From: Apiospora phragmitis
Lineage: Eukaryota; Ascomycota; Sordariomycetes; Amphisphaeriales; Apiosporaceae
Assembly: GCA_038363925.1 (NCBI GenBank)
Contig: JAQQWL010000002.1
Span: 310,001-374,000, forward strand
Direction of reading: 5' to 3'
Length of the DNA stretch: 64,000 nucleotides
Shown here: positions 33,969-46,023 of the stretch, in pieces
Numbering within the stretch: position 1 is the stretch's first letter
How the letters are laid out: every line of letters begins with the position of its first letter
Position numbers and translations under genes: made by a program
Notes under the pieces: model-generated
Database searches by the model: none
What the model saw: the letters and a program-made list of their open reading frames with translations, nothing else
Told to the model about the DNA's origin: nothing

Positions 33969-36154
33969 ATTCATCGTTTGCTGTGTGTTACCAGTTCTAC
34001 CATACGATATTGAGATTCATTGACGATATGATAAGAAGTTAATCTGCTTCTATTGGCTTGGTCTTGGCGAAACATGTCAAGGGTGGTAATGGAATATTTA
34101 AAGAGATAGCTTGAGGATGTTAAGAAAAATTGAAACCGAATTTGAAAAGAGGAAAAAGGAAGAAGAAAAATTCCATGACTAGACCGAAGCTGCCATCGAC
34201 TGGAGTAAGCGGCCATGTGTAGTTGCGCCTAATAGTACTGCTTGAAATGAAACTTCTATTATTCGGGACAAAAAATTATCCCTGGCTCGTATTGAGCTGC
34301 AACTTGGCAAAGGCCCGGGGTTACGCAGTCAGCCAAGATGCCGGCCTAGACGGACCTCTCAGCACTATTACTACTCTATACCCGTGCGCCTCTTATACTC
34401 CGTGTCGTACTATTCCAAAGTTTCTTTGTATGAAAAGCAACTTTTGCTGCTTGCCTATTTCCATGTCAGTTTAAAACGGTAAGGACGTCCTATACACACT
34501 GTGTTGACGCCAGCGTTTCCCTATGGCGGGATCACGATGCCATGTGCCATCCAGGTAATTACCCGTTTTACGGATACTTGCCAACATGAACGACCGGAAA
34601 GAGAAGATGGTGAGAGTGAAGTTTGTGAAACGAGGACGACCCAGAACACGCCTGTCAAATGTTACGTGGCGGTCTGCTACGCCCATACTATCACGGCACG
34701 GATATCAGCGCAATAACACATCAATCCACATTCACTTACTCACACCGCTACGACGAAGACTACCTCAATGGACTTGTTCTGGTACCTTTCCACGAAGTCT
34801 TCGATATGTCAAGACGGATAATTGGATGTTTGTGGGATTCTTCGGCTTGCAAACGCCTCAGTGTGACGGGCGGTGAGGGTTGACTTGCAAGCAATCACCA
34901 CGGGTCTCCAGTGACTCACACTCATGATTGCCTGTGATTGTATCTGGTGCATTAACCCTTCGACATGGACCCCAGGGGGTCCGTTACCATCTAGTGTTCG
35001 CCTTGATGTTGAGATAGGGGCGTTGGTATAGTAGCGGCAGTGTTTGATGCCCGATTCCTGTGTAACAGGCTCGGGTCAACGATACATATACACCACTAAG
35101 TACTGTCCAGGGAGTATTATGTAGTTCGGGAGTATAGCGGGTTGGGTCTGTTTTTAATGTGCCACGGCTCCTTGGCCGTCCAGTGCGATATTGTGCTTGT
35201 CAGCCTTGAATATCCCAACCCCGTCCAAGGAACCCACCGTGGTTATATCGAGCAATGTAAGCCTTATCACGGTTGTCTACGCCAATACGTCTCCAGAATA
35301 TGCTGTAAGACTCCTAGGAAGACTAAAACTGGGTCAGGCCTCGGCTCTGATTCTGACGGTGGTAAGGAAGGTGGTGCTGACCACGAAATAATCACCGACC
35401 GAGTAAAGCCCCTTGGTTAGCAAATGGAAGACTTGCGGCATTAACATATGTTTTTCGTACAAGATAATGAAGATTACACACAAACACCTCGAGCTTCAAT
35501 TACGCTTAGGTAATCAAAAGGGCCGATTTCGAGATTGCCAAGACACACCTGACAATGCGGGAGATGTGGGTTAGCGGCACAGCACTAGGGGGCTCGTAAA
35601 GTTGGGCTACATCTATCCGTGCTTTTTGTAGTCAACTCCTGAAAGGGAGCGATTCAGTAGAGGGAGAGTTGTCGTCAGTCAGGCTTTGCTGATAAGGGAT
35701 GGCGTTTCCATCAAATATGAAGTCACGATCGCACCTGCTGGGGGTATCAGCTGATGGTCATCTGTATCTGCTTTATTTCTTGTCTTCGATCTCGCCTTTC
35801 AGCCCATGCACGACACGATGGGTGAGGAGCCAGACTACGGATTTCCAGTCTTATGCAGGCCGCTGATTGGGCCCCCTCTCGCCCATCGAACCATTCACGA
35901 CGGCGTTGAACCTTCAACCCCATGTCTTCCCCCGCATTTCCGACGCAAGCAAAAATCCGGCCCCCAGCCATCCTCCTCTTTTCACGCTGCTGTCCTTGTG
36001 ATGTCAACGGCTGGCCCGGCCAAAGTAACGGCAGGGAGACATGCACGCTTATGCTTATGCTAAGTGGAGAGTCAAAAACAGAGAGTGAGAGAATTGCTAG
36101 GGTTTTCTCTTTCATCCTTTTTCGCCTCTTCGCTGAAATTCTCGCATCCTTTTT
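33969..36154. other. 2.2-kb intergenic region
   Basis: No open frame here looks like a gene. The stretch from about 35750 is pyrimidine-rich and probably promoter or leader of the Zn2Cys6 gene. Confidence 0.5.
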
Positions 36155-38960
36155 ATGGCGGGTGCCACCGAAACCCAAACTTCGAAACTCCTCTCACCGC
36201 ACCAACCTCCGCATCTCCAGCGAGAGATCCCCTTCTGCGAATTCTATTCCCCCACGATGCAGTGTGACCACCTGCAAGAACCTACAGTCTCCGTCCGCGT
36301 ACGGCCCGCTAAATCGCTGTCTCATACTGCAAGGGTCAAGTGCGAGGAGAGGCTAGCAGGGCCCGGGCTCGGCCGGATCCAAGCCTCGCCAAAATGCTCC
36401 AAGCGGACCGTCTGCGACCACTGCCGACGAAGGCGTACGTTCGAGATCCTATCAATGCAGAACCTCCCGAGACTTCCTTTCTCACGTCTCTCGTTGCATG
36501 CTCACCGTTCTTACTCGTGACGGCCCTCAGCGCCAGAGAAAGAAAGGGTGGCGATGGAAGAGCTACCTGCATCACAAAAGTCTGGGCGACGAATACACGC
36601 ATAGAGCTAACGACCATGATTAGGAATACGATGCGACGGCTTATCTCCCTGCAAACATTGCGAGGATGCCTCACTCAACTGCAAGAGGGAGCATGTGCCT
36701 CGCAAAAGGGGACCCAAACGAGGACATGGCCGAGTCATCAACGAGCTCCGTGCCCTGGAGGGTAAAGGGTCGGCCGAGTCTGAGGGCGCGAGTGGTACAG
36801 AGTGAGATCCAATCCCACCCACCAAATCTCTCATTGATCTATCTGGATCCAATGCTCATCCAATACAAGTATCGACACGGATTTCTTCATGAACTCTGCC
36901 GAGACCTCTGCCATCCCATCGGCGGCACCATCGCCAACTCACCAGCCGTTCATCACATGGACTGCCGTCACATCAGACCCCCGCCTTGTCTCGGAGCCAC
37001 GCGGGAGCTTTTCCACAGACACCTTCCGCCCGAACTGCCCCAGCTATCTTTATCTGATCCCCAGATGCGTGGAACTTTACTATGAGCACATCTACCCCAT
37101 CATGCCACTGGTGCACATCCCCACCATCCGCACTACTGTTACCAGGACCATGACGGCCTCGGAGAAGAACCTGATCTACGCCCTCAGCGCCCTGACGGCC
37201 TTCCACATGGCGGGCAAGTCCCTCTCCGAGCCCGGCCACCCCAGCTGGGACCGGGTCGGCCGCTTCTTCCTGGACGAGTGCATCGCGACGCGGCAGTCGT
37301 ACGACTTCCCCGAGGACGACTCGCTGGCCGCCATCATCTCGTCCTTCTGGCTCAGCACGAGCTTCTTCGAGATCAACCAGAGCCGCAAGAGCTGGTACTA
37401 CCTGCGCGAGGCCCTGACGTCGGCGCTCGACCTGCGCCTGCACGACGACCGCGCCTACGCGGCCCTCCCGCCGGCCGAGCGCCTCTGCCGGCAGCGCGTC
37501 TTCTGGATCCTGTTCGTGACGGAGCGCAGCTTCGCCATCCTGCGCAACAAGCCGCTCACGCTGTGCAAGACGCCCAGCCTGCCGACGACGCGGCACGATT
37601 ACGAAGAGCCCGAGATCCACGCCGGTTTTCTGAAGCTCGTCCGCAGCTACGTGCCCCTGGACGAGAGCTTCGTGACCGCGTGGAACGACGGCAGCGACCC
37701 GAGCGTCTCGGCCACGACCTACCTGCACCTGCAGCAGCTCCTGGCCCAGCCCCTGGACTTCCTCCAGCCGAGGCGGAAGAGCTCCCCGGACCCCGTCCCC
37801 ATCCCTACTCCTACGCCTTCTGCCACATCATCACCGACGCAAGCCGAAGTGGGGAGGAGCAGCGACATCGGAGTCGAAGAGGAGGAGGAGGAGGACGACG
37901 ACGACGACGACGAAGAGGGGGTCGAAGAGGTCGAGCCCAACCCGACCGACATCCAGAAGGCGGACCTGCTGATGACGCAGCAGTGGCTGCGCCTCATCGT
38001 GTGGCAAAGTTCGTTCCGGCAGGGCCTGCTGTCGACGGCGGCGCCCCACGCGAGTTTCGGCTTCGGTTTCCCCTGGCCATCGCGCGTGACACGGCGGCCG
38101 TGCTGCAGAGCCTGCCGAGCCAGGCCGTCGAGGTGCACGGCATGGGCATCTTCGAGAAGATCTTCGAGATCGGCGTCTGGTGCGTCAACGTGCTGCACGC
38201 CTACGACGCCAACGCCGCGAGCGGGGCCATGAACGGGCCTGTCCCCTTATGGGGCGGCTGCGGGAGTATGGACTTCTTGTCCGGCGAGATGGCGCTGCTG
38301 AGCGGGCCGAGCGGGAGGAGCGGGGTCGTGCTCGACCCGCTCGAGTTCTTCATCAAGACGCTGAGTGCTAGCCCCAACAGCAAGACCATGTACGCGGACA
38401 AGCTGCTGCTGTTTGCCGGGGAGACGGCTGTGGGCATGCGGACGAGCCTCAGTCCTTCGATCTCGATGGCGGGCTCGCTGCCGGAGGCGGCCCACCGTAT
38501 GCGACAGCAGAGCTGGAGCAGCGGCAGTGGTGGTTGTGGTGTGATGGGGGCGGAGATTGCCAGCGACGAGGAACGCTGCCAGGCGGCGGCAGCTGCTGAA
38601 GCAGCAGCTTTGGGAAGCAGCGCGTGGAACTATTCCGACACCGCCAGCCAACAAGCGGGTATGATGAGTGATGCGATGATGATAACCCTGCCACGACAGG
38701 GGTTGACCATAGACCTTGTCGCGGCGGCCTCGCTGGACCGCGGGGGCTACAGCAGCTTGCCGGGCGATCCCCTGGCGGCAGGGTTCTCAGATGCGAGTGA
38801 GGGGAACTACGGATTCGGGGCTATGGCGGAGGGGTACAACAACACGGCCATCCATGATAGGCTGTTTATGGACATGGAGGGCAGGGACCGAGACACAACC
38901 ACCACCAATCGAAATACGCAGGGGGAACCTGCCAGTGGTCGGCTGATGGGCATTTGGTAG
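36155..38960 (+). CDS. Zn2Cys6 transcription factor, sugar-regulator-like
   Basis: Exons are 36155-36434, 36624-36801 and 36870-38960. Intron 1 (189 bp; GTACGT..GATTAG) splits the zinc cluster; intron 2 (68 bp; GTGAGA..CAAG) follows it; phases fit. The zinc cluster is C-DH-C-RRRRIR-C-DGLSPC-KH-C-EDASLN-C, the canonical Cx2Cx6C..Cx2Cx6C binuclear fold, followed by the basic linker KRGPKRGHGRVINELRALEG. The fungal TF regulatory domain covers about residues 210-520 (CVELYYEHIYPIMPLVH, KSWYYLREALTSALDLRLH, CRQRVFWILFVTERSFAI). An acidic repeat follows (37876-37917). At 38070-38073 a C run has four bases where five are needed to join FGFGFP to LAIARDTAAVLQSL; with it the protein is 849 aa. The linker resembles that of maltose/sugar-type regulators; the target genes are unknown. 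Confidence 0.82.
37876..37917 (+). repeat. GAG/GAC microsatellite in coding sequence
   Basis: Run of GAA/GAG then GAC codons, coding about 14 consecutive Glu/Asp residues in the linker of the Zn2Cys6 protein. Confidence 0.9.
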
Positions 38961-39621
38961 TAGCGGCTGTTTCAGGGCCCGTATTACCAGCTAACTAACA
39001 CAATATGCATGCATCATCATAGCGATCATTTGAAAACATTGAATTGGGCATCTTTGAAATTGTTGTGCCCCCTCAAACTGGATCATTTCTCGGATTCTTT
39101 CTTTGCTGAAAGACGCCCCCTGTCCTATCCCGGGGTCCCGGTAAGAATGATGGCGTCTTGGCATTTCCTTTGACTCGATCCGGCATAGCGCGGCATGCGC
39201 GTACAACTCCTCGGATTGGTGATCTCGGGTGACACACTTACACACACCCAGCACTTCTCAGCTGTACAAAGAGACCCTTGGGGCTTCCAGAACGGCAAAA
39301 GCACATCCCACCACTCTGCCACCGCCAGAACAGGAAGTCGAATTTGTGGAGATGAAGAGTTTATCTGCCAATGAGATGGTGAATACAAGACTGGGCTTAT
39401 GCAGTCATTCAGCGTGGTGGATGGTCAGAAGAGGTTGCGGTCTGGAAGGAGGAGCGGGATAGCCGACTCCCGGTCTTTTCCCCAATGCATCTTCAACATC
39501 GACGAAAGAGTACAACGGCTTTTCGTCCTGGTCGCAATTGAAATACGGCCAGTAATCTCTTCATCTCAACTGTCGAGGTCGGAGGAGTTTAATTACACAG
39601 GCGCTCTTGGAAAAGAAAGTC
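38961..39621. other. intergenic
   Basis: Between two plus-strand genes. No gene seen; the last 100 bp are the leader of the YSC84-domain gene. Confidence 0.5.
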
Positions 39622-40272
39622 ATGGTCAAATTCCTAGCACTCGCCGGTATGGCGACCTCCCGATCTGGAGGCGGAAATGGCGCCCAGAGGCCATTCGACA
39701 ACCAAGACCAAAAGTCGCACCTCCAACTGGGAGATCAGCCGAGACCTCCGGCGCGGCAATATGGCGACAATACCAACAACAGCGACGGCAAACTCTCCCA
39801 CTCGCCGCCGCCCGTCACCACCACCACCATGAGCAGAAAGGGTAAAAGAAGGAGCACCATGAAAGGCGACGACGACGACGACGACGACTACAAGGCCGAT
39901 CCGACGCGTCCGCAGTATCACCTGCCGCAGCAGGTGCCCGGCTCGCCGACCATGAGCGTCCGTACGGAAGACCGCGACTACATGATGATGCAAGGGCACG
40001 ACGCGCCGCCGAGCTACGAGGACTCGATGGCGGCGCACCAACGTAGCAACAATAACACCACGAACGCCAGCAGGAACAGCTATGCGCCTCCTTCGAGAGC
40101 GGAGGAGGCACAGCAAGAGTCGGACGCTGCGCCATCATTACCACCGCTGAGATTCTCAGCTGATCGTTTGCAACCACCATCACCGCAGATGGCGACGACA
40201 CATCTGACAGTGGACCGTTCCGTGTCGCCTGTGTCGCCGCTCTCGGCGCTACCGCCACCCTCACTCTCGACG

Positions 40273-40306
<34 letters not shown>

Positions 40307-41617
40307 CGGGACTTCGATCCATGCCGTCGCTGCAAGCCGTATCGCCACTAGTACCATCTCCCATCACCGACGAGCCGCGGTCGAGGTCGCCCCTGCGGAT
40401 GCATCCGGTCTCTATGGAGAGTCTACCCCGGGTGGAGCCAGCGCGGCAGTCAACCGTACCGCTGCTGAGACGGCCAGTACCTCCTCCGCGACAAGTCTCC
40501 GGCCCGTCGCACAATCACAGAAGACCCGACGGCGAAAGAGGCTCACCAAGGTCTAGCCGACCACCAGTCCTGGCACCGAGCCTTACCGCCTCGCCGAGGC
40601 CCGTCAGCAGGCCCAAGACTTCTTCTTCGAGCACCAGCTTTCAGCAATGGACCGCCAAGCTCAACAGCACAGCCGCCATGGACAAGGAGTGTGTCAAAGC
40701 CCGGAAGATCCTACAATCATTCCTAGGTATGCGCGTAACGAACAAGAGTTCTTTAACCTTTTTCTTCGTTGTGTCTTCCGTTCTTACCCGCAGCGCCCCC
40801 TGAAATGGTTCACGTACTAAGCACTCGAGTTGCATGCATACAGGAGGAGCCGAAGACCCCAAGCCCACCACGAACCGCAGCAGCAGCAAGAGCCCCGTCC
40901 AGATCCCCGACGCCGTCCTGCAGCAAGCCCACGGCCTCGTCATTTACACCGTCATCCGCGCCGGTTTCAACCTAAGCGGCTCGCGGGGCTCGGGCGTCGT
41001 CCTCGCCCGCCTCCCTTCCCCCACAGATGCGGCGACCGGACTAGCAGCAGATTCTAACAACAACAGTAGCCGTTGCAGCATAGCCAGCAGCGTCACCAGC
41101 TGGGGCAGCTTCCGCCGCTGGACGGGGCCCTCGGCGTTCAGTGTGTACGGCGCCGGCGCGACCCTGCTCGGCGGCTTCGACGTGTCCGAGTCCGTGTGCG
41201 TGCTCAACAGCGCCGAGGCCGTGCGCGCCTTCTACGGCGGCAGCACGAGTCGGGGCGGGGCCGAGCTGGGCGGGTACCAGCGCAACTCGGTGCGGTTGGG
41301 GGGAGCAGGGGAAGAACGGAGGGCTTGCCGTGGCCGCGGGCCCCACTACTGAAAGCGGTTTGGACAGCGGCGGCATGCCGGCGGAACTACGTGAGTCCAC
41401 GCTCCCCGCGGCCCCGCCGCCGATGTGGATCTATACCAAGACCCGGGGTCTCTACATCGGCGGCTCGGTGGACGGTACGGTCTTCAGCGAGAAGCGCGAC
41501 GTCAACGAGGCCTTTTACGATGAACCAGGGATCACGCCTGACCGCATCTTGACGGGTAATGTGCGGCCCGAGTTCAAGGGGCGGCCGGGGCAGTGCTCGG
41601 GGGAATCACGGTTTTAG
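39622..41617 (+). CDS. YSC84/SH3YL1-type actin-patch protein with PPxY and polyQ
   Basis: Exon 1 is 39622-40726 and exon 2 is 40844-41617 (intron 117 bp; GTATGC..ACAG). The first 330 residues are disordered: an Asp run (DDDDDDD), APPSYEDSM (PPxY), a Ser/Pro-rich part, 11 glutamines and polyproline. Then come SFQQWTAKLNSTAAMDKECVKA and, across the intron, the SYLF/Ysc84 domain: IPDAVLQQAHGLVIYTVIRA, LSGSRGSGVVLARL, FSVYGAGATLLGGFDVSE, CVLNSAEAVRAFYGG, LAVAAGPT, WIYTKTRGLYIGGSVDGTVF and NEAFYDEPG. This domain binds phosphoinositides and actin at endocytic sites. At 41298-41303 a G run has six bases where five are needed; corrected, the protein is 625 aa. The PPxY may recruit a Nedd4-type ligase. 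Confidence 0.82.
40273..40305 (+). repeat. CAG/CAA polyglutamine tract
   Basis: Eleven consecutive Gln codons, CAG and CAA mixed, in the disordered region of the YSC84-domain protein. Confidence 0.95.
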
Positions 41618-42198
41618 GGTTCGGGGAGATGTGTTCATGATATGCCATGATGGATGGATTCCACTACGAACAAAATTGTGAGGCGTGGCTATTATAAGGG
41701 TCTTGGCGTCATTGGGCTGAATTCTGTGAAAGGTTGCAAATCTAGGACGCGGAGGTTCCAGCGCCCCAAAAAAGCTGATGAAGTGGTGCCCGGATCTAGT
41801 AATCGCTTAAATGGGAGGACCATGGTCGTTCGTAAGGCCTCGTCGCGTTCTATAACAGAGCACTTGTATGGCATGACATTGTCAACATCGCCAACACCTT
41901 CCAATCATATTTGTTTGCTATACGATTACCTCATGGTAAGGCTGAACTCCTGATGACCAGTTACACTTTCCAGGACCCCCCGTCCAACCCCTCACCCTCT
42001 CCTCCGTCTGGTCACTCGGCACCAAGCAGGGGAGGGTGGGGTGTGTACCTTGTCGCGCCTCCAGATTCCGATGCACGTCTGCTATATAAACCACACGCAA
42101 ATAACTCGTCTCTACATGCAATCTCGATATTCAAAAAGCTTAACAGGTTGAGATAGTCGTTCGGGCCCCCAAGCCTGACCTAGTATTATCTGGTGAAA
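41618..42198. other. intergenic, P450 promoter
   Basis: No gene seen; contains a TATA-like motif close to the P450 start. Confidence 0.5.
42083..42090 (+). promoter_or_regulatory. possible TATA box
   Basis: TATATAAA about 116 bp upstream of the P450 ATG at 42199; position and sequence only. Confidence 0.4.
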
Positions 42199-43493
42199 AT
42201 GCTGAACATATATCTCCTCATCGCCGTGGTCGCAGGTGCTCTTGCATTCTCCGTCGTCCGTGTATGACCGGAGTCCCGCTGCCCTCCTGTCTCCCAGGAA
42301 TTCTTTCAACATGACTGACTGACTTCCTTGCCCACGTGGGATAATACAGGCTACCAAATGCCCTCTCGCCGCACTCCCAGGCCCCTGGTATTCCCGATTC
42401 ACTAGGCTGGTGCTCAAGTACCACATCCTCGCGGGCCGCGAGATGTACTACCTCCACGCGGTGCACCAGCGTTACGGACCCGTCGTGCGCATCTCGCCCA
42501 CCGAAGCCGCCGTGGCCAACCTCGTGGCCTTTGCCCAGATCGGCCGCATCGTCGGCGGCGCCTTCCTCAAGGGGCCCTGGTACAACTCGGTCAACCCGGG
42601 CATCTTCGCGATGCCCGACCCCCCGCGGCACGGCGAGCGACGCCGCTTATTCGCCCGCGCCTCCAGCAAGACGGCGCTGCGGGCCAACTGGGAGCGGGAG
42701 GTGCGGCGGACGGTCGAGAAGACGGTGGGCCGGATCCAGGCCGAGGCCCAAAATGGTGGTGGGGCCGACGTCCTCAAGTGGTGGACGCTCATGGCGACCG
42801 ACGTGATCGCGCACCTGTCCTTCGGCGAGTCGTTCGACATGGTCGGCCTGGGCCGGAAGACGGCGTACGTCAAGGCCATCCAGAGCTCGCTCATGTCCAG
42901 CGGGCTCCGGCGGAAGCTGCCTTGGCTGCATGCGGTGGCGCGGCACATACCAGTGCAGGCGGTGCAAGAAGTCGTGCACTGTGATAAGATCATCGCCGAG
43001 AACGCAGTAAAGGCGGTGCGCAACCTACGGCAGAGCGGTGGGGCCCAAAATCTGTTCAGTCAGATGGTGGCGGCCTAGTCGGCAGCGTCTCAGGAGGAAA
43101 GAGGAGCAGGCCGGGGAGAAGGAGGCGCAGACGAACCACCTGTCTTTGAGCAGCCAGAAACGTAAGTATGATAAGAAACTATATAAATCACGTAAGCTAA
43201 CGAACACTTCTCTCTCCCCCGCTACTAGCTTCGATGGGACTCGGTTCACCCAGCCCCTGTCCCCCAAACAGAAGCTCGCCTTCTCGCCCTTCGGCATGGA
43301 GTTGCGCGTCTGCCTCGGGATCCACCTGGCCCGGATGGAGCTGCGGCTGGCGACAGCACTATTCTTCCGCGAGTGCCGCGGCGCCCGGCTCGGGCTCGGG
43401 CTCGACACGACCGACGCGGTCATGGAGATGGAGCACCACTTTCTGATTGCGCCGAAGGGGCACTTTTGTAATGTCGTCTTGCTGTCCCCCTGA
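42199..43493 (+). pseudogene. cytochrome P450 lacking its catalytic middle
   Basis: Exon 1 (42199-42261) encodes a membrane anchor, MLNIYLLIAVVAGALAFSVV; an 88-bp intron (GTATGA..TACAG) leads to exon 2 (from 42350): CPLAALPGPWYSRF, HQRYGPVVRISPTE, RRLFARASSKTAL (helix C region) and ATDVIAHLSFGESFDM. The frame stops at 43076-43078. After a further GTAAGT..CTACTAG intron (about 43164-43228) the C-terminus appears: FDGTRFTQPLSPKQKLAF, then the haem loop FSPFGMELRVCLGIHLARMEL with the cysteine ligand present. The I helix (AGxDTT), the ExxR of helix K and the PERF region are absent, about 150-200 residues compared with a normal P450 of about 500. Both ends are well conserved, so an internal deletion is the simplest reading. 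Confidence 0.8.
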
Positions 43494-43892
43494 GTTTGTC
43501 TCGGTGCGGACAGTAGGAAAACTGATATACCTCCTCCAAGCTGTATGGGCACTCTCTTATCGGTATAGAGGATACTAGTAGAGTCAGCCCATATATCTCG
43601 CGGCATTAGAATAGTTAGCAACGGGGTAGCTAGTAATAATATAGCTGGATGACAATGGAAGAGATGGCTATTGGTGAGTATTTGGGCCAGAAAATATCGG
43701 ACCATGATAATTATGTGTGAGATGCCCCTTTACAGCACCAGCAAGGCCTATGTCCCACAGAATATCCGGGCCCGTTCCGGTTCCTTGGACCCCCTTCTCC
43801 CAAACCCACCCAAACCACTCAGAAGAATTTGGAGACTATCATGAAGGGAGAAGTGACCCTACCACCTCCTACACCAAGACCCTCCTCCATGA
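43494..43892. other. intergenic, convergent 3' ends
   Basis: Lies between the P450 remnant (plus) and the next minus-strand gene. Nothing recognised. Confidence 0.5.
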
Positions 43893-44600
43893 TCACCAAT
43901 GAGTTACATACCATGCTTTACGTTTCGTTCGGAGATCCAGCGAGTAATCACCTGTACTTGTACTATACACGCCATCGTAGCTCGGTCGTGTGTAGACAAA
44001 CCACGGCGCCAGGGGGTTTTCCCGTCCGTCGAGACCCAAAGACTGGGGGTCAAGGGGCACCCCTCTGATCCTGCGACTCTCGATATGACGGGTCCCCAGG
44101 TTGGGATTGGTATTGGCATCGCGAGGCGGGGGATTATCCAGGGAAATACCACAGTTGGTCTCGGCCCGTTGTTCGCATACTCGAACCGTGGCCGTTGGAA
44201 CGTCCCCTGCGGCATGGTTAGCCAAAGCCCATCAGAGTCCACGATGAAGCGCGACGAAGTCAGTTCCCATCCTTACTTATCTCAACGCGCACGCGAAATA
44301 CATCATTCTTGCACTTGTGCGTCACAGAGTAAGAGCTGATTTGTAATTCAGCTCCCTTCTCGAGGGCTTCTTCCAGGGCGAACGCGTCGATTCTGGCTTT
44401 TGCATGGCTGGTACGCAGCTTAGCCCTGACGACAACATGACGGTCGCGGCGAAGCACTCCGGATCCCAAGGTGGTGTAGACATCCGCGTTGATCAGGCCC
44501 CACCCATCTTCTCTCGCAAGAGCTCTCCTTACGGCGTCTTTGCACGCGGTTTGGTACTTGGCGATTGGGTATTCCCGAATACAAACCTCTGGTAATTGTT
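43893..44600 (-). CDS. unknown protein, 5' end not found
   Basis: Exon A, 44600-44277, is preceded by an acceptor-like CCTCAG and reads LPEVCIREYPIAKYQTACK, then ALAREDGWGLINADVYTTL and DVFRVRVEI. A 70-bp intron (donor GTAAGG, branch GGCTAACC, acceptor GCCGCAG) joins it in phase to exon B, 44206-43893 (TVRVCEQRAETNCGISLD, VPLDPQSLGLDGRENPL), ending at TGA 43893-43895. The clean splice signals and phase support a real gene. No first exon with an ATG or signal peptide was found upstream, so it is either 5'-incomplete or starts in a short exon that I missed. Family unknown; four cysteines in about 210 residues. Confidence 0.5.
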
Positions 44601-45438
44601 CTGAGGATATGGCATATTATTTGGAACCAAACAGGTCTTTATGATAGCTGACTTGCTATTTTGCTTTAGAGAAAACAAGTTTGAGTTCTACATATCTAGA
44701 TGTTCCAATGCTTGATACATATGTAGGGTGGACTCAGCGGTGTTATATCTTGTGGTCAGCCGGATTCTTAGGAATCGGAATGTGACATCTGGAGGAATTT
44801 GGGATGAAAACGTGCAAGTGTTTGCTGTGAAAACCGCGATAATGTTTGCCTGGCATCTAGTGTTGGTTGGTTCTTTGTTCTCTGGCATTTTTTGGCCCCC
44901 GTGGGGCTCTGGATGGTCAGCCCCAGATCTTCCCCGCGGCGAAAGTCCAAGCAATGGGTACAAATCCAGAGCAACGTATAGAACTAGTCGGCAAGCTTCA
45001 AAGATGCTTCTCTCACAGACAAACTCATATGATTTGAGCTCCGCAACATGTTGTTTGCCAGGGGATTAGGTCATTCAAGATATCGCCCTGGAAGTTGAAT
45101 AGGGGTGATTATGCATTCCAAACGCATCTGATAGTTTGGCCGGCCAGCTTGATATTAGCCGTGATCAGACGTGCGTGTCGTCTAATCCATTCCCGACTTG
45201 CGTTCTTAATAAAGGGTATGCAGTGAGTGTGCAGACTGGAATGGTCCTCATGGGTTCCTCGTTGTATGTATAATTAAAGTTGATAGCTGGCTATGGACAT
45301 GAGCGAGTGTAGAGAATAGAAGAAAACAAAGCTTATGTAACGTCCTGTTAAAATCTTGGAGAACCTTCTCCCCTTCCCCGTCCAGCTAACCCGAGTGCTT
45401 CTCTTATGTCAAAGCCGCTGAGCGAAGTTCAGGCGCAT
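44601..45438. other. intergenic or missing 5' exon
   Basis: May hold an unrecognised first exon of the minus-strand gene at 43893-44600. Nothing else is supported. Confidence 0.4.
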
Positions 45439-46023
45439 CTAGCAGCTCGTCTTCCACGGACCCCATGCGTCTCCGAGCCAATCTGCGTGGTCCGAAGTCA
45501 TGTATCCAGTGACGACTTGTCCTCTCATGCCGCGACTGCCGGCCTTATACTGACCGCAGTGATTCGTTATTGCGTAGAAATCTGCGTTCAACCTGATCGG
45601 TGCGGCCCAACTTTGCTGCGTTTGCGCGCAAATGAAGGCAACGACACTGCCTCTGACGGAGTGCAAGCAATCTCCCGGAAGCAAAGTGATGTGACTGGCT
45701 CATTGCGCGTTGAGATCCTTGACGGCCTCATCGCAGTCGCGGTGGTTCAGGTCCACACACCCACAGGCAATTAAGTCGGAGTCAGAATACCTTGCCTGCA
45801 CTTTGGGCGACAGTCCGTTGCCGGGCCGCGAGGTGTTGGCCTGGTGCTCGTGCTCAAGTACGCCTGGAAGATGTTCATGGAGCTCTTGGGGAATGCTCTG
45901 GTTATGGGTGGAATAAGCCCCATCAGGTCGGCCGCTCGGGACGCGAAGGCTCGCAGGTGGCTCATTGGTCGGCATGGCCTGTGACGCGACGGCCAGCAGA
46001 ACAACGACGGGGAAAAGGTGCAT
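45439..46023 (-). pseudogene. secreted protein with in-frame TGA
   Basis: The ATG at 46023 begins a signal peptide (MHLFPVVVLLAVASQAM). The frame continues through a hydrophilic propeptide-like part, then YSDSDLIACGCVDLNHRDCDEAVKDLNAQ, and meets TGA at 45700-45702. The same frame then stays open for 86 codons: LLPGDCLHSVRGSVVAFICAQT, NADFYAITNHCGQYKAGS and a stop at 45439-45441. The two halves match one known pattern of small fungal secreted proteins (CDLNH..DCD near the middle, GSVVAF-C and a second CGQY-like motif), so the TGA is inside the gene. It could come from CGA by a CpG transition, or be read through. Intact length would be 194 aa. Biological role unknown; the size and secretion fit an effector. 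Confidence 0.65.

Noticed and set aside
37278..38080. First half of a long plus frame read as a separate protein
   Set aside because: This part is the off-frame shadow of Zn2Cys6 exon 3; only the part after the one-base shift near 38070 is coding in that frame.
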